64,000 nt of DNA from Methylophilales bacterium LSUCC0135 (GTDB lineage: Bacteria > Pseudomonadota > Gammaproteobacteria > Burkholderiales > Methylophilaceae). Positions 36,926 through 45,237 of this stretch are shown here, in pieces. Below the pieces are notes generated by a model. The model ran no database searches. It saw only the letters and a list, made by a program, of their open reading frames with translations, and was not told the origin of the DNA. Made by a program: the position numbers and the translations under genes. Every line of letters begins with the position of its first letter. Position 1 is the first letter of the stretch. The DNA is taken from NCBI GenBank assembly GCA_001704575.1, contig MCAW01000001.1:119875-183874 (forward strand), given 5' to 3'.

Positions 36926-38374
36926 ATGCTCCCGACCATCGTACTGGTAGGCCGACCCAATGTCGGTAAATCTACCTTATTCAATCGCATGACGCGCAGC
37001 CGGGATGCGCTGGTAGCAGACTTGCCCGGCCTTACCCGTGACCGCCACTATGGCCGTGGCGTCGGTGCCAGCATGCCTTATCTGGTTGTGGATACTGGTG
37101 GTTTCGAGCCGCTCGCCGATACCGGTATCCTGCAGGAGATGGCAAGACAGACCTTGCTGGCGATCGATGAGGCCGATGTCGTGATTTTCATTGTGGATGG
37201 CCGCAACGGCCTTGCGCCGCAGGACAAGGTCATCGCCGACAAACTGCGCAAGAGTCAACGCCCCGTGCTGCTTGCGGTGAACAAGACCGAAGGCATGCAA
37301 CGCGCAATCGTGTCTGCAGAGTTCTACGAACTTGGCTTGGGCGATCCCCTGGCCATTTCATCCGCGCACGGCGAGGGCGTCAGGGATCTGGTCGAACTGG
37401 CGCTGGAGCCCTTTGCAGAGCCGGACGCAGAGGCTGAAGCACCCGGAGATGACAGCAAGGTGCCAAAAATTGCCATCGTCGGCCGCCCCAACGTCGGAAA
37501 ATCCACGCTGGTCAATGCCTTGCTGGGCGAAGATCGTGTGATCGCATTCGACCAGCCCGGCACCACACGCGATTCGATCGAGATCGACCTGCAACGCGGC
37601 AACAGGCACTACAAACTCATTGATACCGCCGGTGTGCGCAAACGCGGCAAGATATTCGAGGCGATCGAAAAGTTCTCGGTAGTAAAAACCATGCAGGCAA
37701 TCGAAGAGGCCAACGTGGCGATTCTGGTCGTCGATGCCCGTGACGGCATTACCGAACAGGACGCGCATGTCGCCGCCTACATACTGGATAGCGGCAGGGC
37801 TCTGGTGGTTGCCATCAACAAATGGGACGGTCTCGAAGAAGACCAGCGCGAGTGGATCAAGCGCGAGATCGACCGCAAGCTCAAATTCCTCGATTTTGCC
37901 AAATTCCACTATATATCCGCTTTGCGCAAGAAGGGGCTGACGGAGCTGTTCGTTTCCGTCGATCAGGCCTACAAGGCGGCCATGGCCAAGTTGGCAACGC
38001 CTCAGCTCACACGGGTGCTGATCGATGCGACTACCCAACACCAGCCACCGATCAGCAAGGGTATCCGGCCCAAGCTCAGATATGCGCACCAGGGCGGCAG
38101 CAATCCGCCTGTGGTGGTGATACACGGCAATCATGTCGAGGGTATCAAGGACAGTTACAAGCGCTTTCTGGAGGGCACGTTCCGCAAGGTGTTCCAGCTA
38201 TCCGGCACGCCGCTCAGGGTGCAGTTCAAACAGGGTGACAATCCTTATGCCGAGCCGGAGAAACCCAAAAGCGGCGAGGGCATTGTCAGCATGCGCAGGC
38301 GCAAGGTCGCTCAGCGCGCGATGATGAAAGCCAAGCGCGAAGAGGAAGAGAAGAAGCGCAAACAGGGAAGGTAG
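36926..38374 (+). CDS. der: GTPase Der (EngA)
   Basis: 482 residues. Two tandem GTPase domains: [12 protein letters not shown] (about 8-19) and [12 protein letters not shown] (about 187-198), each with its own NK(T/W)(E/D) motif. A KH-like C-terminal domain and a basic tail ([13 protein letters not shown]) follow. Der acts in 50S subunit assembly. Confidence 0.97.
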   Translation: MLPTIVLVGRPNVGKSTLFNRMTRSRDALVADLPGLTRDRHYGRGVGASMPYLVVDTGGFEPLADTGILQEMARQTLLAIDEADVVIFIVDGRNGLAPQDKVIADKLRKSQRPVLLAVNKTEGMQRAIVSAEFYELGLGDPLAISSAHGEGVRDLVELALEPFAEPDAEAEAPGDDSKVPKIAIVGRPNVGKSTLVNALLGEDRVIAFDQPGTTRDSIEIDLQRGNRHYKLIDTAGVRKRGKIFEAIEKFSVVKTMQAIEEANVAILVVDARDGITEQDAHVAAYILDSGRALVVAINKWDGLEEDQREWIKREIDRKLKFLDFAKFHYISALRKKGLTELFVSVDQAYKAAMAKLATPQLTRVLIDATTQHQPPISKGIRPKLRYAHQGGSNPPVVVIHGNHVEGIKDSYKRFLEGTFRKVFQLSGTPLRVQFKQGDNPYAEPEKPKSGEGIVSMRRRKVAQRAMMKAKREEEEKKRKQGR

Positions 38375-38469
38375 CGGCGAAGATAGCAGGGCAGACAGGC
38401 AACGCAAAGGCGCAGGCTGAGGGGTGGGCTGGCGAGCTGATGCGCTGAAATGCAGTCAGGGTTTAATGC

Positions 38470-39294
38470 TTATTTGGCGTAGAGACTTTCCCAGAATTTC
38501 CACCAGACGCGCTGATCCTTGGGGACGTTCTTGCCTACCAGCATTTCACTTTCGGGGAAGTTGGCTTTCAGCACCCGCAAGGTATCCTGCTTGAGGTCAT
38601 CCATTTGCAAGGCATCGTAGGCACTGATCATGATGATGAGTGCTTCTTCTTTTGCGATGGCATCCGGGTAGGCTTCAATCACGTACTGGGCGCGGTTGAG
38701 CGCGGCAACATGGGCATTGCGCTTCATGTAGTAACGGGCAACATGCAGCTCGTGTTCGGCCAGCTGATTGACCAGGTAGGTCATGCGCAGTGCCGCATCC
38801 TTGGCATAGCGGCTTTCCGGATAGCGGGTGATCAGTTCCTTGAGGGCAAAAAACGAAGCGCGCATGGATTTCGGATCACGATCACTGATCTCCTGCCGCG
38901 TCAGTTTTTCAACGACGCCACGTTCGCTGAAAGTGGCGATGCCCTTGAGGTAGTATGCATAGTCAATATTCGGGTGGTTGGGGTGCATCTTGATGAAACG
39001 GTCAGCGGCTGCAATGCAAAGCACTGGATCATTTTTCTTGAAATAGGCATATGCGATTTCCAGCTGAGCCTGCATGGCATAGCGGCCATGCGGATAACGG
39101 GATTCCAATGTCTGGAAGTAGCTGATGGCCTTTTCGTAATCACGTTCGCGCATTTTGGCCTCGGCCTCGGAATACAGACGCTCCACGCCCCAGCCCTTGG
39201 TTTCATCGAGCACCGTCGGTGCGCCGAAAATCGCGCAGCCGCTGACCACGATTGTCAGGATGAGCGCTGCAATTACCGCTAAACTATGTTTCAT
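38470..39294 (-). CDS. bamD: Outer-membrane assembly lipoprotein BamD
   Basis: 274 residues. Lipobox IVVSGC gives Cys20. TPR repeats follow (LYSEAEAKMRERDYEKAISYFQTLESRYPHG, AQLEIAYAYFKKNDPVLCIAAADRFIKMHPNHPNIDYAYYLKG). It is the essential helical lipoprotein of the BAM complex. It is divergent from rluD (51-bp gap), the usual arrangement. It converges on der; no clear terminator is seen in the 95-bp gap between them. Confidence 0.96.
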   Translation of the reverse strand: MKHSLAVIAALILTIVVSGCAIFGAPTVLDETKGWGVERLYSEAEAKMRERDYEKAISYFQTLESRYPHGRYAMQAQLEIAYAYFKKNDPVLCIAAADRFIKMHPNHPNIDYAYYLKGIATFSERGVVEKLTRQEISDRDPKSMRASFFALKELITRYPESRYAKDAALRMTYLVNQLAEHELHVARYYMKRNAHVAALNRAQYVIEAYPDAIAKEEALIIMISAYDALQMDDLKQDTLRVLKANFPESEMLVGKNVPKDQRVWWKFWESLYAK

Positions 39295-39344
39295 TTAACA
39301 ACGTCCGTTTGCAAAACCATATAGAGTTGCACCGATTATAACCG

Positions 39345-40415
39345 ATGACACAGACCACACCTATCACTCTTGAGATTCCTCAGAACCTCGGCGGCATGCG
39401 CCTCGACCAGGCTTTGCAACGGCTTTTGCCCGAGCAGTCGCGTTCCCGACTGCAGGCCTGGATCAAGGATGGGCTGGTAACCATCGACGCCAAACCGACG
39501 ACAGCGAAACTCAAGGTCTGGGGTGGTGAATCGGTCCGCATATTTCCGCAGGCGGCACTGCAATCCACCGCATTTCAGGCGCAAGACATCGCGCTTGACA
39601 TCATTCATGAAGACGAACATCTGCTGGTCATCAACAAGCCGGCCGGCATGGTCGTGCATCCGGCGGCAGGCAATTGGGAAGGCACGCTGCTGAATGCGCT
39701 GCTTTACTACTTGCCACAGCAGAAAGAGCTGCCGCGCGCCGGCATCGTTCACCGTTTGGACAAGGACACCAGTGGCTTGCTGGTGGTGGCGAAAACCATT
39801 GCAGCGCAGAACAGCCTGGTCAGACAGTTGCAGGAACGCACCGTGAAGCGGGAATATCGCACCATCGTCTGGGGCAATGTCTGGCGCAACGGCAAGGTCG
39901 ATCAGCCGATCGGCCGGCATCCGCATCACCGTACCAGAATGGCAGTCAATAAAATGGGTAAGCCATCGGTGACCCATTATGAAGTGCTGGAGCGCTTTGC
40001 TGTTCATACTTATCTGCGCTGCATGCTGGAAACCGGCCGTACACATCAGATCCGCGTGCACATGCAATACCTGAAGGCGCCGATTGTCGGTGACCCGGTC
40101 TACGGTCTGCGCGGGATTGTGCCGCATCGCGCCATGTCACAGCACCTGATTGATGTCCTCGGCGATTTCAAGCGCCAGGCACTGCATGCCATCAAGCTTG
40201 GCCTGATACATCCGGAGAGCGGTGAACCGATGCACTGGCAGATCGAGTTGCCGGCAGACATGAAAGCGTTGCTGGAAGCCATGCGCGCTGAGAATGCCAT
40301 CGAGCCCGATGAGGCGATGGCATTCGATTACGAGGATGAGGAAGACTACGACGACGAGGATTACCAAGACATCGTGGATTATCAAGACCTCGAGGAGGAT
40401 GAGGATGTTGAGTGA
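39345..40415 (+). CDS. rluD: 23S rRNA pseudouridine synthase D with acidic C-terminal tail
   Basis: 356 residues. An S4 domain (about 14-75) precedes the RluA-family catalytic core; the catalytic Asp is D139 in HRLDKDTSG, the same number as in E. coli. RluD forms three pseudouridines in helix 69. The last about 42 residues (from EPDEAMAFDYEDEEDYDDE) are dominated by D, E and Y, making the protein about 30 residues longer than E. coli RluD. The stop lies inside the next gene (11-bp overlap). Confidence 0.95.
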   Translation: MTQTTPITLEIPQNLGGMRLDQALQRLLPEQSRSRLQAWIKDGLVTIDAKPTTAKLKVWGGESVRIFPQAALQSTAFQAQDIALDIIHEDEHLLVINKPAGMVVHPAAGNWEGTLLNALLYYLPQQKELPRAGIVHRLDKDTSGLLVVAKTIAAQNSLVRQLQERTVKREYRTIVWGNVWRNGKVDQPIGRHPHHRTRMAVNKMGKPSVTHYEVLERFAVHTYLRCMLETGRTHQIRVHMQYLKAPIVGDPVYGLRGIVPHRAMSQHLIDVLGDFKRQALHAIKLGLIHPESGEPMHWQIELPADMKALLEAMRAENAIEPDEAMAFDYEDEEDYDDEDYQDIVDYQDLEEDEDVE

Positions 40416-41151
40416 TGGTGATCTGATTCTCCCTGATTGGCCTGCTCCGGCCAGCGTCAAATCCTTGCAGACGACACGAACAGGCGGGTTCAGCCCGGCG
40501 CCTTACGACAGTCTCAATCTCGGCATGCATGTCGGCGATGACCCCTTGCTGGTGTCACGCAATCGCCAGCAACTCAACCGTTATGTGCCCTCAGAGCCGG
40601 TCTGGCTCAATCAGGTGCATGGCATCACCGTGGTCGATGCGGCGCTTGCGGGCTGCGTGCCCGATGCCGATGCGGCATTTGCGCGACGTTCCGGTACGGT
40701 GTGCGTCACCATGACGGCCGATTGTCTGCCGGTGCTGCTGTGTGACCGGCAAGGCAGCGTCGTGGCGGCAGCGCATGCCGGCTGGCGTGGGCTGTGCGAC
40801 GGGGTGATCGAGGCAACGGTTGAGGCCATGCATGCTGCTCCGGATACGCTGATGGCCTGGCTCGGCCCGGCAATCGGCCCGCAGGCTTTTGAAGTCGGTG
40901 AAGAAGTGCGGCAGGAATTCATTGCCGCACACAGCGATGCGATCAGTGCATTCACACCGTCGGGTCAGGGTAAATGGCTGGGCAACCTTTACTTGCTCGC
41001 GCGGCAAAGATTGAACCGGCTCGGCATGACTGCTGTTTACGGTGGTGGAACAGACCGGGATTTTTGTACCTTTACCGATGAGGCACGTTTTTTTTCCTTT
41101 CGCCGCGATGGTGCAAGCGGACGCATGGCGACCATGATTTGGCTGGCTTGA
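40405..41151 (+). CDS. pgeF: Purine nucleoside phosphorylase / peptidoglycan editing factor (YfiH/PgeF)
   Basis: 248 residues from an ATG with GAGGAGG 6 bp upstream. Another ATG 6 bp earlier is in frame. Diagnostic zinc-site segments are NQVHG, MTADCLPVLLCD and AAHAGWRGLCDGV. Family members were called polyphenol oxidases; biochemical work assigns purine nucleoside activity and a peptidoglycan-editing role. It overlaps the acidic tail of rluD, which itself supplies the purine-rich ribosome-binding site. Confidence 0.94.
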   Translation: MLSDGDLILPDWPAPASVKSLQTTRTGGFSPAPYDSLNLGMHVGDDPLLVSRNRQQLNRYVPSEPVWLNQVHGITVVDAALAGCVPDADAAFARRSGTVCVTMTADCLPVLLCDRQGSVVAAAHAGWRGLCDGVIEATVEAMHAAPDTLMAWLGPAIGPQAFEVGEEVRQEFIAAHSDAISAFTPSGQGKWLGNLYLLARQRLNRLGMTAVYGGGTDRDFCTFTDEARFFSFRRDGASGRMATMIWLA

Positions 41152-41206
41152 GTTCACAGATGGTGGGTTGCCGGTACAACAAGACGCGATTGTATGCCGC
41201 CTCGTT

Positions 41207-41212
41207 TATAAT
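41207..41212 (+). promoter_or_regulatory. Possible -10 element for the ZIP transporter gene
   Basis: TATAAT lies 25 bp before the ATG. No good -35 hexamer is at 16-18 bp, so an activator may be needed or the match may be chance. Confidence 0.35.
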
Positions 41213-41236
41213 GCCGATTTTTCTGCGATTGCTTTC

Positions 41237-42064
41237 ATGACGATTTCCGAATTTCCCGTGCTGGTCTGGATCGTGGGTGCTTGCCTGCTTGGTGCCGGAT
41301 TGAGCGTCATCAGCGCTGCGGTTTTTGCGCTCAATGCCCGCATCGCCTGGATTCCGATGCTGGTCAGCTATGCCATTGGTGCCATGCTGGGCGCGGTTTT
41401 CCTGGAGATTCTGCCGCATGCCTTCAGCGAGACTTCCAGCATCGAAATGATGGCGGCAACCGTGCTGCTTGGCATTCTGCTGTTCTTCGTGCTGGAAAAA
41501 CTGCTGTTATGGCGTCATTGCCACGGCGACGAATGCGAAGTCCATGCGCCGCATGACCATGAGGCACAACACGGGCACCATGGGCATGGGCACAGTCACG
41601 GCCATCATCACGATCAGGGCCGTAGCGGCATGATGATCATGGTCGGCGATACCTTTCACAACTTCGTTGACGGTATTCTCATTGCAGCTGCGTTCATGAT
41701 CGATATCAAACTCGGCGCGGTGACTGCGCTGGCGATCATCGCCCATGAGATTCCGCAGGAAGTCGGTGATTTTCTGATACTGCTGCACTCCGGCTACAGC
41801 AAGAAGCAGGCTTTGCTGTTCAATCTGCTGTCGAGTTTTGCCGCAGTTCTGGGCGGGCTGGCCGCCTACTTTGCCTTGCAGGTGGTCTCCAACTGGATTC
41901 CGACCATCCTCGGTCTGGCGGCAGCCAGCATGATTTATGTTGCGGTGGCCGACCTGATTCCGAGTCTGCACAAACGCACGGAGCTGAAAGCCACCGTGCA
42001 GCAGGTGGTGTTAATCGCGCTTGGTATCAGTTCCATCTGGTTGATCAAGCTCGTGCTCGAGTGA
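41237..42064 (+). CDS. ZIP-family divalent metal transporter with His-rich loop
   Basis: 275 residues, eight predicted membrane helices. The cytoplasmic loop (about 95-135) is packed with histidine and acid (HAPHDHEAQHGHHGHGHSHG region). Signature helices carry HNFVDGILIAAAF and AIIAHEIPQEVGDF, the zinc-binding helices IV and V of ZIP proteins. It likely imports zinc or related metals. The start is the ATG giving MTISEFPVLVWIVG; upstream in-frame codons lack a ribosome-binding site. The 3' end overlaps a convergent small gene by 54 bp. Confidence 0.93.
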   Translation: MTISEFPVLVWIVGACLLGAGLSVISAAVFALNARIAWIPMLVSYAIGAMLGAVFLEILPHAFSETSSIEMMAATVLLGILLFFVLEKLLLWRHCHGDECEVHAPHDHEAQHGHHGHGHSHGHHHDQGRSGMMIMVGDTFHNFVDGILIAAAFMIDIKLGAVTALAIIAHEIPQEVGDFLILLHSGYSKKQALLFNLLSSFAAVLGGLAAYFALQVVSNWIPTILGLAAASMIYVAVADLIPSLHKRTELKATVQQVVLIALGISSIWLIKLVLE

Positions 42065-42259
42065 GCCCGTGGCAGACTGCTTTGCCGCTTCCTCCTTGAG
42101 CCGGTTGCGGCGGCGCTGGGGTGTGCCGACGATCCAGACGAACAGCGCGCAGGGAAGCAGGCCGTAGAAAAGAAAGGTCAGCACACCGGCTGTGATACTG
42201 GGCTCGGTCAGCGCCATCAGCAGGGTAACGTAGAGCCAGGCGATTGCAACGATATACAT
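42011..42259 (-). CDS. Small two-helix membrane protein of unknown function
   Basis: 82 residues. Two hydrophobic helices (about 3-20 and 26-47), then the motif GTPQRRRNR and a charged hydrophilic tail. I recall similar small proteins in betaproteobacteria, with the same MALTEPSI..G.LTFL.YG start, but no function. The tail overlaps the ZIP gene 3' end in antisense. Confidence 0.75.
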   Translation of the reverse strand: MYIVAIAWLYVTLLMALTEPSITAGVLTFLFYGLLPCALFVWIVGTPQRRRNRLKEEAAKQSATGSLEHELDQPDGTDTKRD

Positions 42260-42335
42260 CAGGCGTTCTTTGCGTGAATCGGGTTGGCCTATGTTACAAC
42301 GCTAACCTTGCCGTGCAGGACAGTTATTTTTAGAA

Positions 42336-42355
42336 ATTCATTCATTCATTCATTC
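42336..42355 (+). repeat. Five-copy ATTC tetranucleotide repeat upstream of rimO
   Basis: Five perfect ATTC copies end 15 bp before the rimO ATG, in the 5' untranslated region. The region between rimO and the preceding gene has no other feature. Tetranucleotide tracts can vary by slippage, but five copies is short. Confidence 0.7.
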
Positions 42356-42370
42356 GGTCGTATCACCATC

Positions 42371-43693
42371 ATGAGTTCATCGACACCAAAAGTGGGGTTT
42401 GTTTCACTCGGCTGCCCCAAAGCCTCATCCGATGCCGAGCGCATTCTGACCCAGTTGCGGGCCGAAGGCTATGAGATTTCCGGCAGCTACGAAGGCTCCG
42501 ATCTGGTCGTGGTCAATACTTGCGGGTTTATCGACAGCGCAGTCGAGGAATCGCTGGATGCCATCGGCGAAGCACTGAACAGAAACGGTAAAGTGATTGT
42601 CACCGGTTGTCTCGGTGCCAAGGCCGGCGTGGTGCAGAATGCACACCCGAGCGTGCTGGCCGTTACGGGCCCGCATGCGCTGGAGGAGGTGATGAGTGCC
42701 GTGCACGACAACCTGCCCAAGCCGCATGACCCCTATACCGATCTGGTGCCGCCGCAGGGCGTGCGCCTCACGCCCCGGCATTATGCCTATCTGAAAATAT
42801 CCGAAGGGTGTAATCACCGCTGCAGTTTCTGCATCATACCTTCCATGCGCGGAGATCTCGTCAGCCGGCCGGTCGGCGAAGTGATGAACGAAGCCGAAAA
42901 TCTGGTCAATGCCGGCGTCAGTGAGCTGTTGGTGATTTCGCAGGACACCAGTGCCTACGGCGTCGATGTCAAATATCGCAGCGGTTTCTGGAACGGCAGG
43001 CCGCTGAAGACCAGAATGACCGAGTTGACCAAGGCGCTGGGCGAACTGGGCGTCTGGGTCAGATTGCATTACGTCTATCCCTATCCGCACGTCGATGAAG
43101 TGATACCGCTGATGGCCGAAGGTACCATCTTGCCGTACCTCGACGTGCCGTTTCAGCATGCCAGCCCGCGCATTCTGAAATCCATGAAACGTCCTGCCAG
43201 CAGCGAGAACAACCTTGCCCGCATCAAGGCCTGGCGTGAGATTTGTCCTGATATCACCATACGCAGTACCTTCATCACCGGTTTTCCGGGTGAAACCGAA
43301 GAGGATTTTGCCATGCTGCTTGATTTCCTGCAGGAAGCGGAACTAGACCGTGTAGGCTGCTTCGCTTATTCCGCTGTCGAAGGCGCGGCGGCCAATGCGC
43401 TGCCGGACCAGGTGCCGGAAGAGATCAAGCAGGAGCGGCTGGCCAGATTCATGGCCTTACAGGAAGCCATCAGCGCCGAAAAACTGCGCCGCAAGGTCGG
43501 CAGTATTCAGACCGTGCTGGTCGATGAGGTGAACGGCGATGAAGCGATCGGCCGGACCAGCGCTGATGCGCCGGAAATCGATGGCGTGGTTTATCTTGCC
43601 GATGCTGAAGGTCTGCAGCCGGGAGACCTGGTGGAAGTGCAGATTACCGCTGCCGACGGTCACGACCTCTGGGCCGCGCCGCCGTCAGAATAA
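42371..43693 (+). CDS. rimO: Ribosomal protein S12 methylthiotransferase
   Basis: 440 residues from [21 protein letters not shown]. The N-terminal domain has its three cysteines (GCPKA, NTCGF, TGCLG), the radical-SAM motif is CNHRCSFC, and a C-terminal TRAM domain ends in [12 protein letters not shown]. RimO adds a methylthio group to an Asp of S12. The ribosome-binding site is weak; ATTC repeats lie just upstream. An in-frame TTG upstream is not favoured. Confidence 0.95.
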   Translation: MSSSTPKVGFVSLGCPKASSDAERILTQLRAEGYEISGSYEGSDLVVVNTCGFIDSAVEESLDAIGEALNRNGKVIVTGCLGAKAGVVQNAHPSVLAVTGPHALEEVMSAVHDNLPKPHDPYTDLVPPQGVRLTPRHYAYLKISEGCNHRCSFCIIPSMRGDLVSRPVGEVMNEAENLVNAGVSELLVISQDTSAYGVDVKYRSGFWNGRPLKTRMTELTKALGELGVWVRLHYVYPYPHVDEVIPLMAEGTILPYLDVPFQHASPRILKSMKRPASSENNLARIKAWREICPDITIRSTFITGFPGETEEDFAMLLDFLQEAELDRVGCFAYSAVEGAAANALPDQVPEEIKQERLARFMALQEAISAEKLRRKVGSIQTVLVDEVNGDEAIGRTSADAPEIDGVVYLADAEGLQPGDLVEVQITAADGHDLWAAPPSE

Positions 43694-43736
43694 TGCCGGC
43701 TGCTGAATGCGGGCTGGCTGAATGCCAGCTTGCCGC

Positions 43737-44060
43737 CTAGCTGAACAGGTCAGCGATGATCGGATGGGGCCGCTGGCTGTCTGCGCGGTCCTCAATGAAG
43801 TCGACCGTGTGCGGGCAGCGACTTGGTTTTCTGGTAGCGCCACGCCGTCTGGATTTTTCTGCGGTGATATCGATGTAAGGCGTCTGGCTGACGCGTATGT
43901 AGCCGGAAGACAGGAGCTTTTCTGCCGTGGTTTCAAACAGGCTGAGCGGGTTGTCGATGTTCTGTAGCGTGATACTTCCCTTGCTGACCTTGAGGACGTT
44001 GTACATCACGAACCGGCTCAATGTCTGCTTGCCGTAAATTTCGCCAGTATGAATATCCAC
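43737..44060 (-). CDS. Unrecognised small protein with its own promoter
   Basis: 107 residues from a GTG with GGGAGAGG upstream. Sequence features: MDIHTGEIYGKQTLSRFVMY, a central hydrophobic/polar segment (LQNIDNPLSLFETTAEKLLSSGYIRVS), then a basic stretch AEKSRRRGATRKPSR and an acidic/aromatic end. No signal peptide, membrane helix or known motif. A well-formed promoter 31 bp upstream (44091-44119) and the ribosome-binding site support a real gene. It converges on rimO. Confidence 0.65.
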   Translation of the reverse strand: MDIHTGEIYGKQTLSRFVMYNVLKVSKGSITLQNIDNPLSLFETTAEKLLSSGYIRVSQTPYIDITAEKSRRRGATRKPSRCPHTVDFIEDRADSQRPHPIIADLFS

Positions 44061-44090
44061 GGGCCTCTCCCTGCTTGAAACTGTAGGTAT

Positions 44091-44119
44091 ATCATAGCGA
44101 TATCACGGTTTTTTAACAA
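44091..44119 (-). promoter_or_regulatory. Promoter of the unrecognised 107-residue gene
   Basis: On the minus strand: -35 TTGTTA (44119-44114), 17-bp spacer, -10 TATGAT (44096-44091). The predicted transcript starts near 44084, about 24 nt before the GTG. Confidence 0.65.
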
Positions 44120-44174
44120 GCCGCATAAATTCTTTTCGACAAGCTGGCGGAAAACGGCGAGCAGAAGGCGGTTA

Positions 44175-44203
44175 AGTTTGAATTCAGTTTGCATCCCTAT
44201 AGT
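44175..44203 (+). promoter_or_regulatory. PhoP-box-like direct repeat and -10 upstream of the PepSY-two-component operon
   Basis: AGTTTG (44175-44180), 5-bp spacer, AGTTTG (44186-44191): a direct hexamer repeat at 11-bp pitch, the layout of the PhoP box ((T/G)GTTTA-N5-repeat). A possible -10 TATAGT is at 44198-44203. The adjacent operon encodes a PhoP-like regulator, so self-regulation is plausible but unproven. Confidence 0.45.
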
Positions 44204-44244
44204 CAATGGTTTTCAATAGACATGATTTCATCAGGTGTGCGGAA

Positions 44245-44559
44245 ATGACAATTAAATCCATAGTGATGGCGCTACTGGCCCTCGGTGTTTTCACCGGCGG
44301 CACTGCTCCGGCACTGGCTGACGATGTCGACCTCGTGCAGGTGCGCAAATTGCAGGCGTCCGGCGCGATACTGTCCTTCGAGAAAATTGCCGAACTGGCG
44401 CGCGCGATCAAGCCGGGAGACATTCTTGAAACCGAGCTGGAAAAGCGCCAGGGCCGTTACGTTTACGAGGTCGAGATTCTCGATGCCAAAGGCGTGGTCT
44501 GGGAGCTGAAGCTCAATGCCAAAACCGGCGAGTTGATCAAACTCGAAATCGATGACTGA
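44245..44559 (+). CDS. Secreted PepSY-domain protein
   Basis: 104 residues. Signal peptide about 1-25 (MTIKSIVMALLALGVFTGG to APALADD). A single PepSY domain follows (LSFEKIAELARAIKPGDILETELEKR, YVYEVEILDAKGVVWELKLNAKTGELI). PepSY proteins often sit beside two-component systems; this one is 9 bp upstream of a PhoP-like regulator. It may sense or inhibit in the periplasm. Start chosen at the ATG that exposes the signal peptide. Confidence 0.87.
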   Translation: MTIKSIVMALLALGVFTGGTAPALADDVDLVQVRKLQASGAILSFEKIAELARAIKPGDILETELEKRQGRYVYEVEILDAKGVVWELKLNAKTGELIKLEIDD

Positions 44560-44568
44560 GGCAGGCGC

Positions 44569-45237
44569 ATGCGCATTCTGCTGGTAGAGGATGATCCGCA
44601 ACTGGGGCCGCAGATCAGGAGCAGCCTGCAGGCTGCGGGTTATGCGGTTGATGTTTCGGTGGATGGTATGGATGCCGAAGGCCTGGGAGACATCGAGCCC
44701 TACGACCTCATTCTTCTCGATCTTGGGCTGCCAAAACGGCCGGGCTTGACCGTGCTGACCAACTGGCGCAGCCGCGGCAACAAGGTGCCGGTGATCATTC
44801 TGACTGCACGGGGCAGTTGGCAGGAAAAGGTCGAAGGCTTCAAGGCCGGTGCTGACGACTACATCGGCAAGCCGTTCCAGACCGAAGAGTTGGTGGCCCG
44901 CATCGGTGCCGTGCTCAAGCGCAGCCAGGGAGCGCCGGTCGGGCCCCTCACGGTCGAAGGGTTGACGCTGGATGAAGAGACGCAGTGTCTGGTCGACCGC
45001 AGGGGTGAGCGTCACGTGCTGACCGGCACGGAATACCGTTTGCTGCGCTATTTCATGCTCAATCCGGGGCAGGTGTTGTCCAAGAGCCGTCTGGCCGAGC
45101 ATGTCTACGATTATGACAGCGACAAGGACAGCAACGTGATGGAGGTCTATGTCAATCGTCTGCGACAGAAAATCGGCAGTGAAATGATTCAGGCGCGGCG
45201 CGGCCAGGGTTATATTTTCGGTAGCCGCCAATCGTGA
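44569..45237 (+). CDS. PhoP-like OmpR-family response regulator
   Basis: 222 residues. Receiver with acidic D8/D9, phospho-acceptor D51, T/A switch ILTARG, and conserved K (GKPF). The C-terminal winged helix ends in NVMEVYVNRLRQKIG, RRGQGYIFG. It overlaps the kinase start by 4 bp (GTGA). By order and length it resembles PhoP/QseB-type regulators. Confidence 0.94.
   Translation: MRILLVEDDPQLGPQIRSSLQAAGYAVDVSVDGMDAEGLGDIEPYDLILLDLGLPKRPGLTVLTNWRSRGNKVPVIILTARGSWQEKVEGFKAGADDYIGKPFQTEELVARIGAVLKRSQGAPVGPLTVEGLTLDEETQCLVDRRGERHVLTGTEYRLLRYFMLNPGQVLSKSRLAEHVYDYDSDKDSNVMEVYVNRLRQKIGSEMIQARRGQGYIFGSRQS

Noticed and set aside
43713..43729. Hairpin GCTGGC / GCCAGC between rimO and the convergent gene
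   Set aside because: Short stem with no T run on either strand; not enough for a terminator call.
43722..43967. Plus-strand frame of 81 codons opposite the 107-residue gene
   Set aside because: The minus-strand frame has a promoter and ribosome-binding site; this one has neither.
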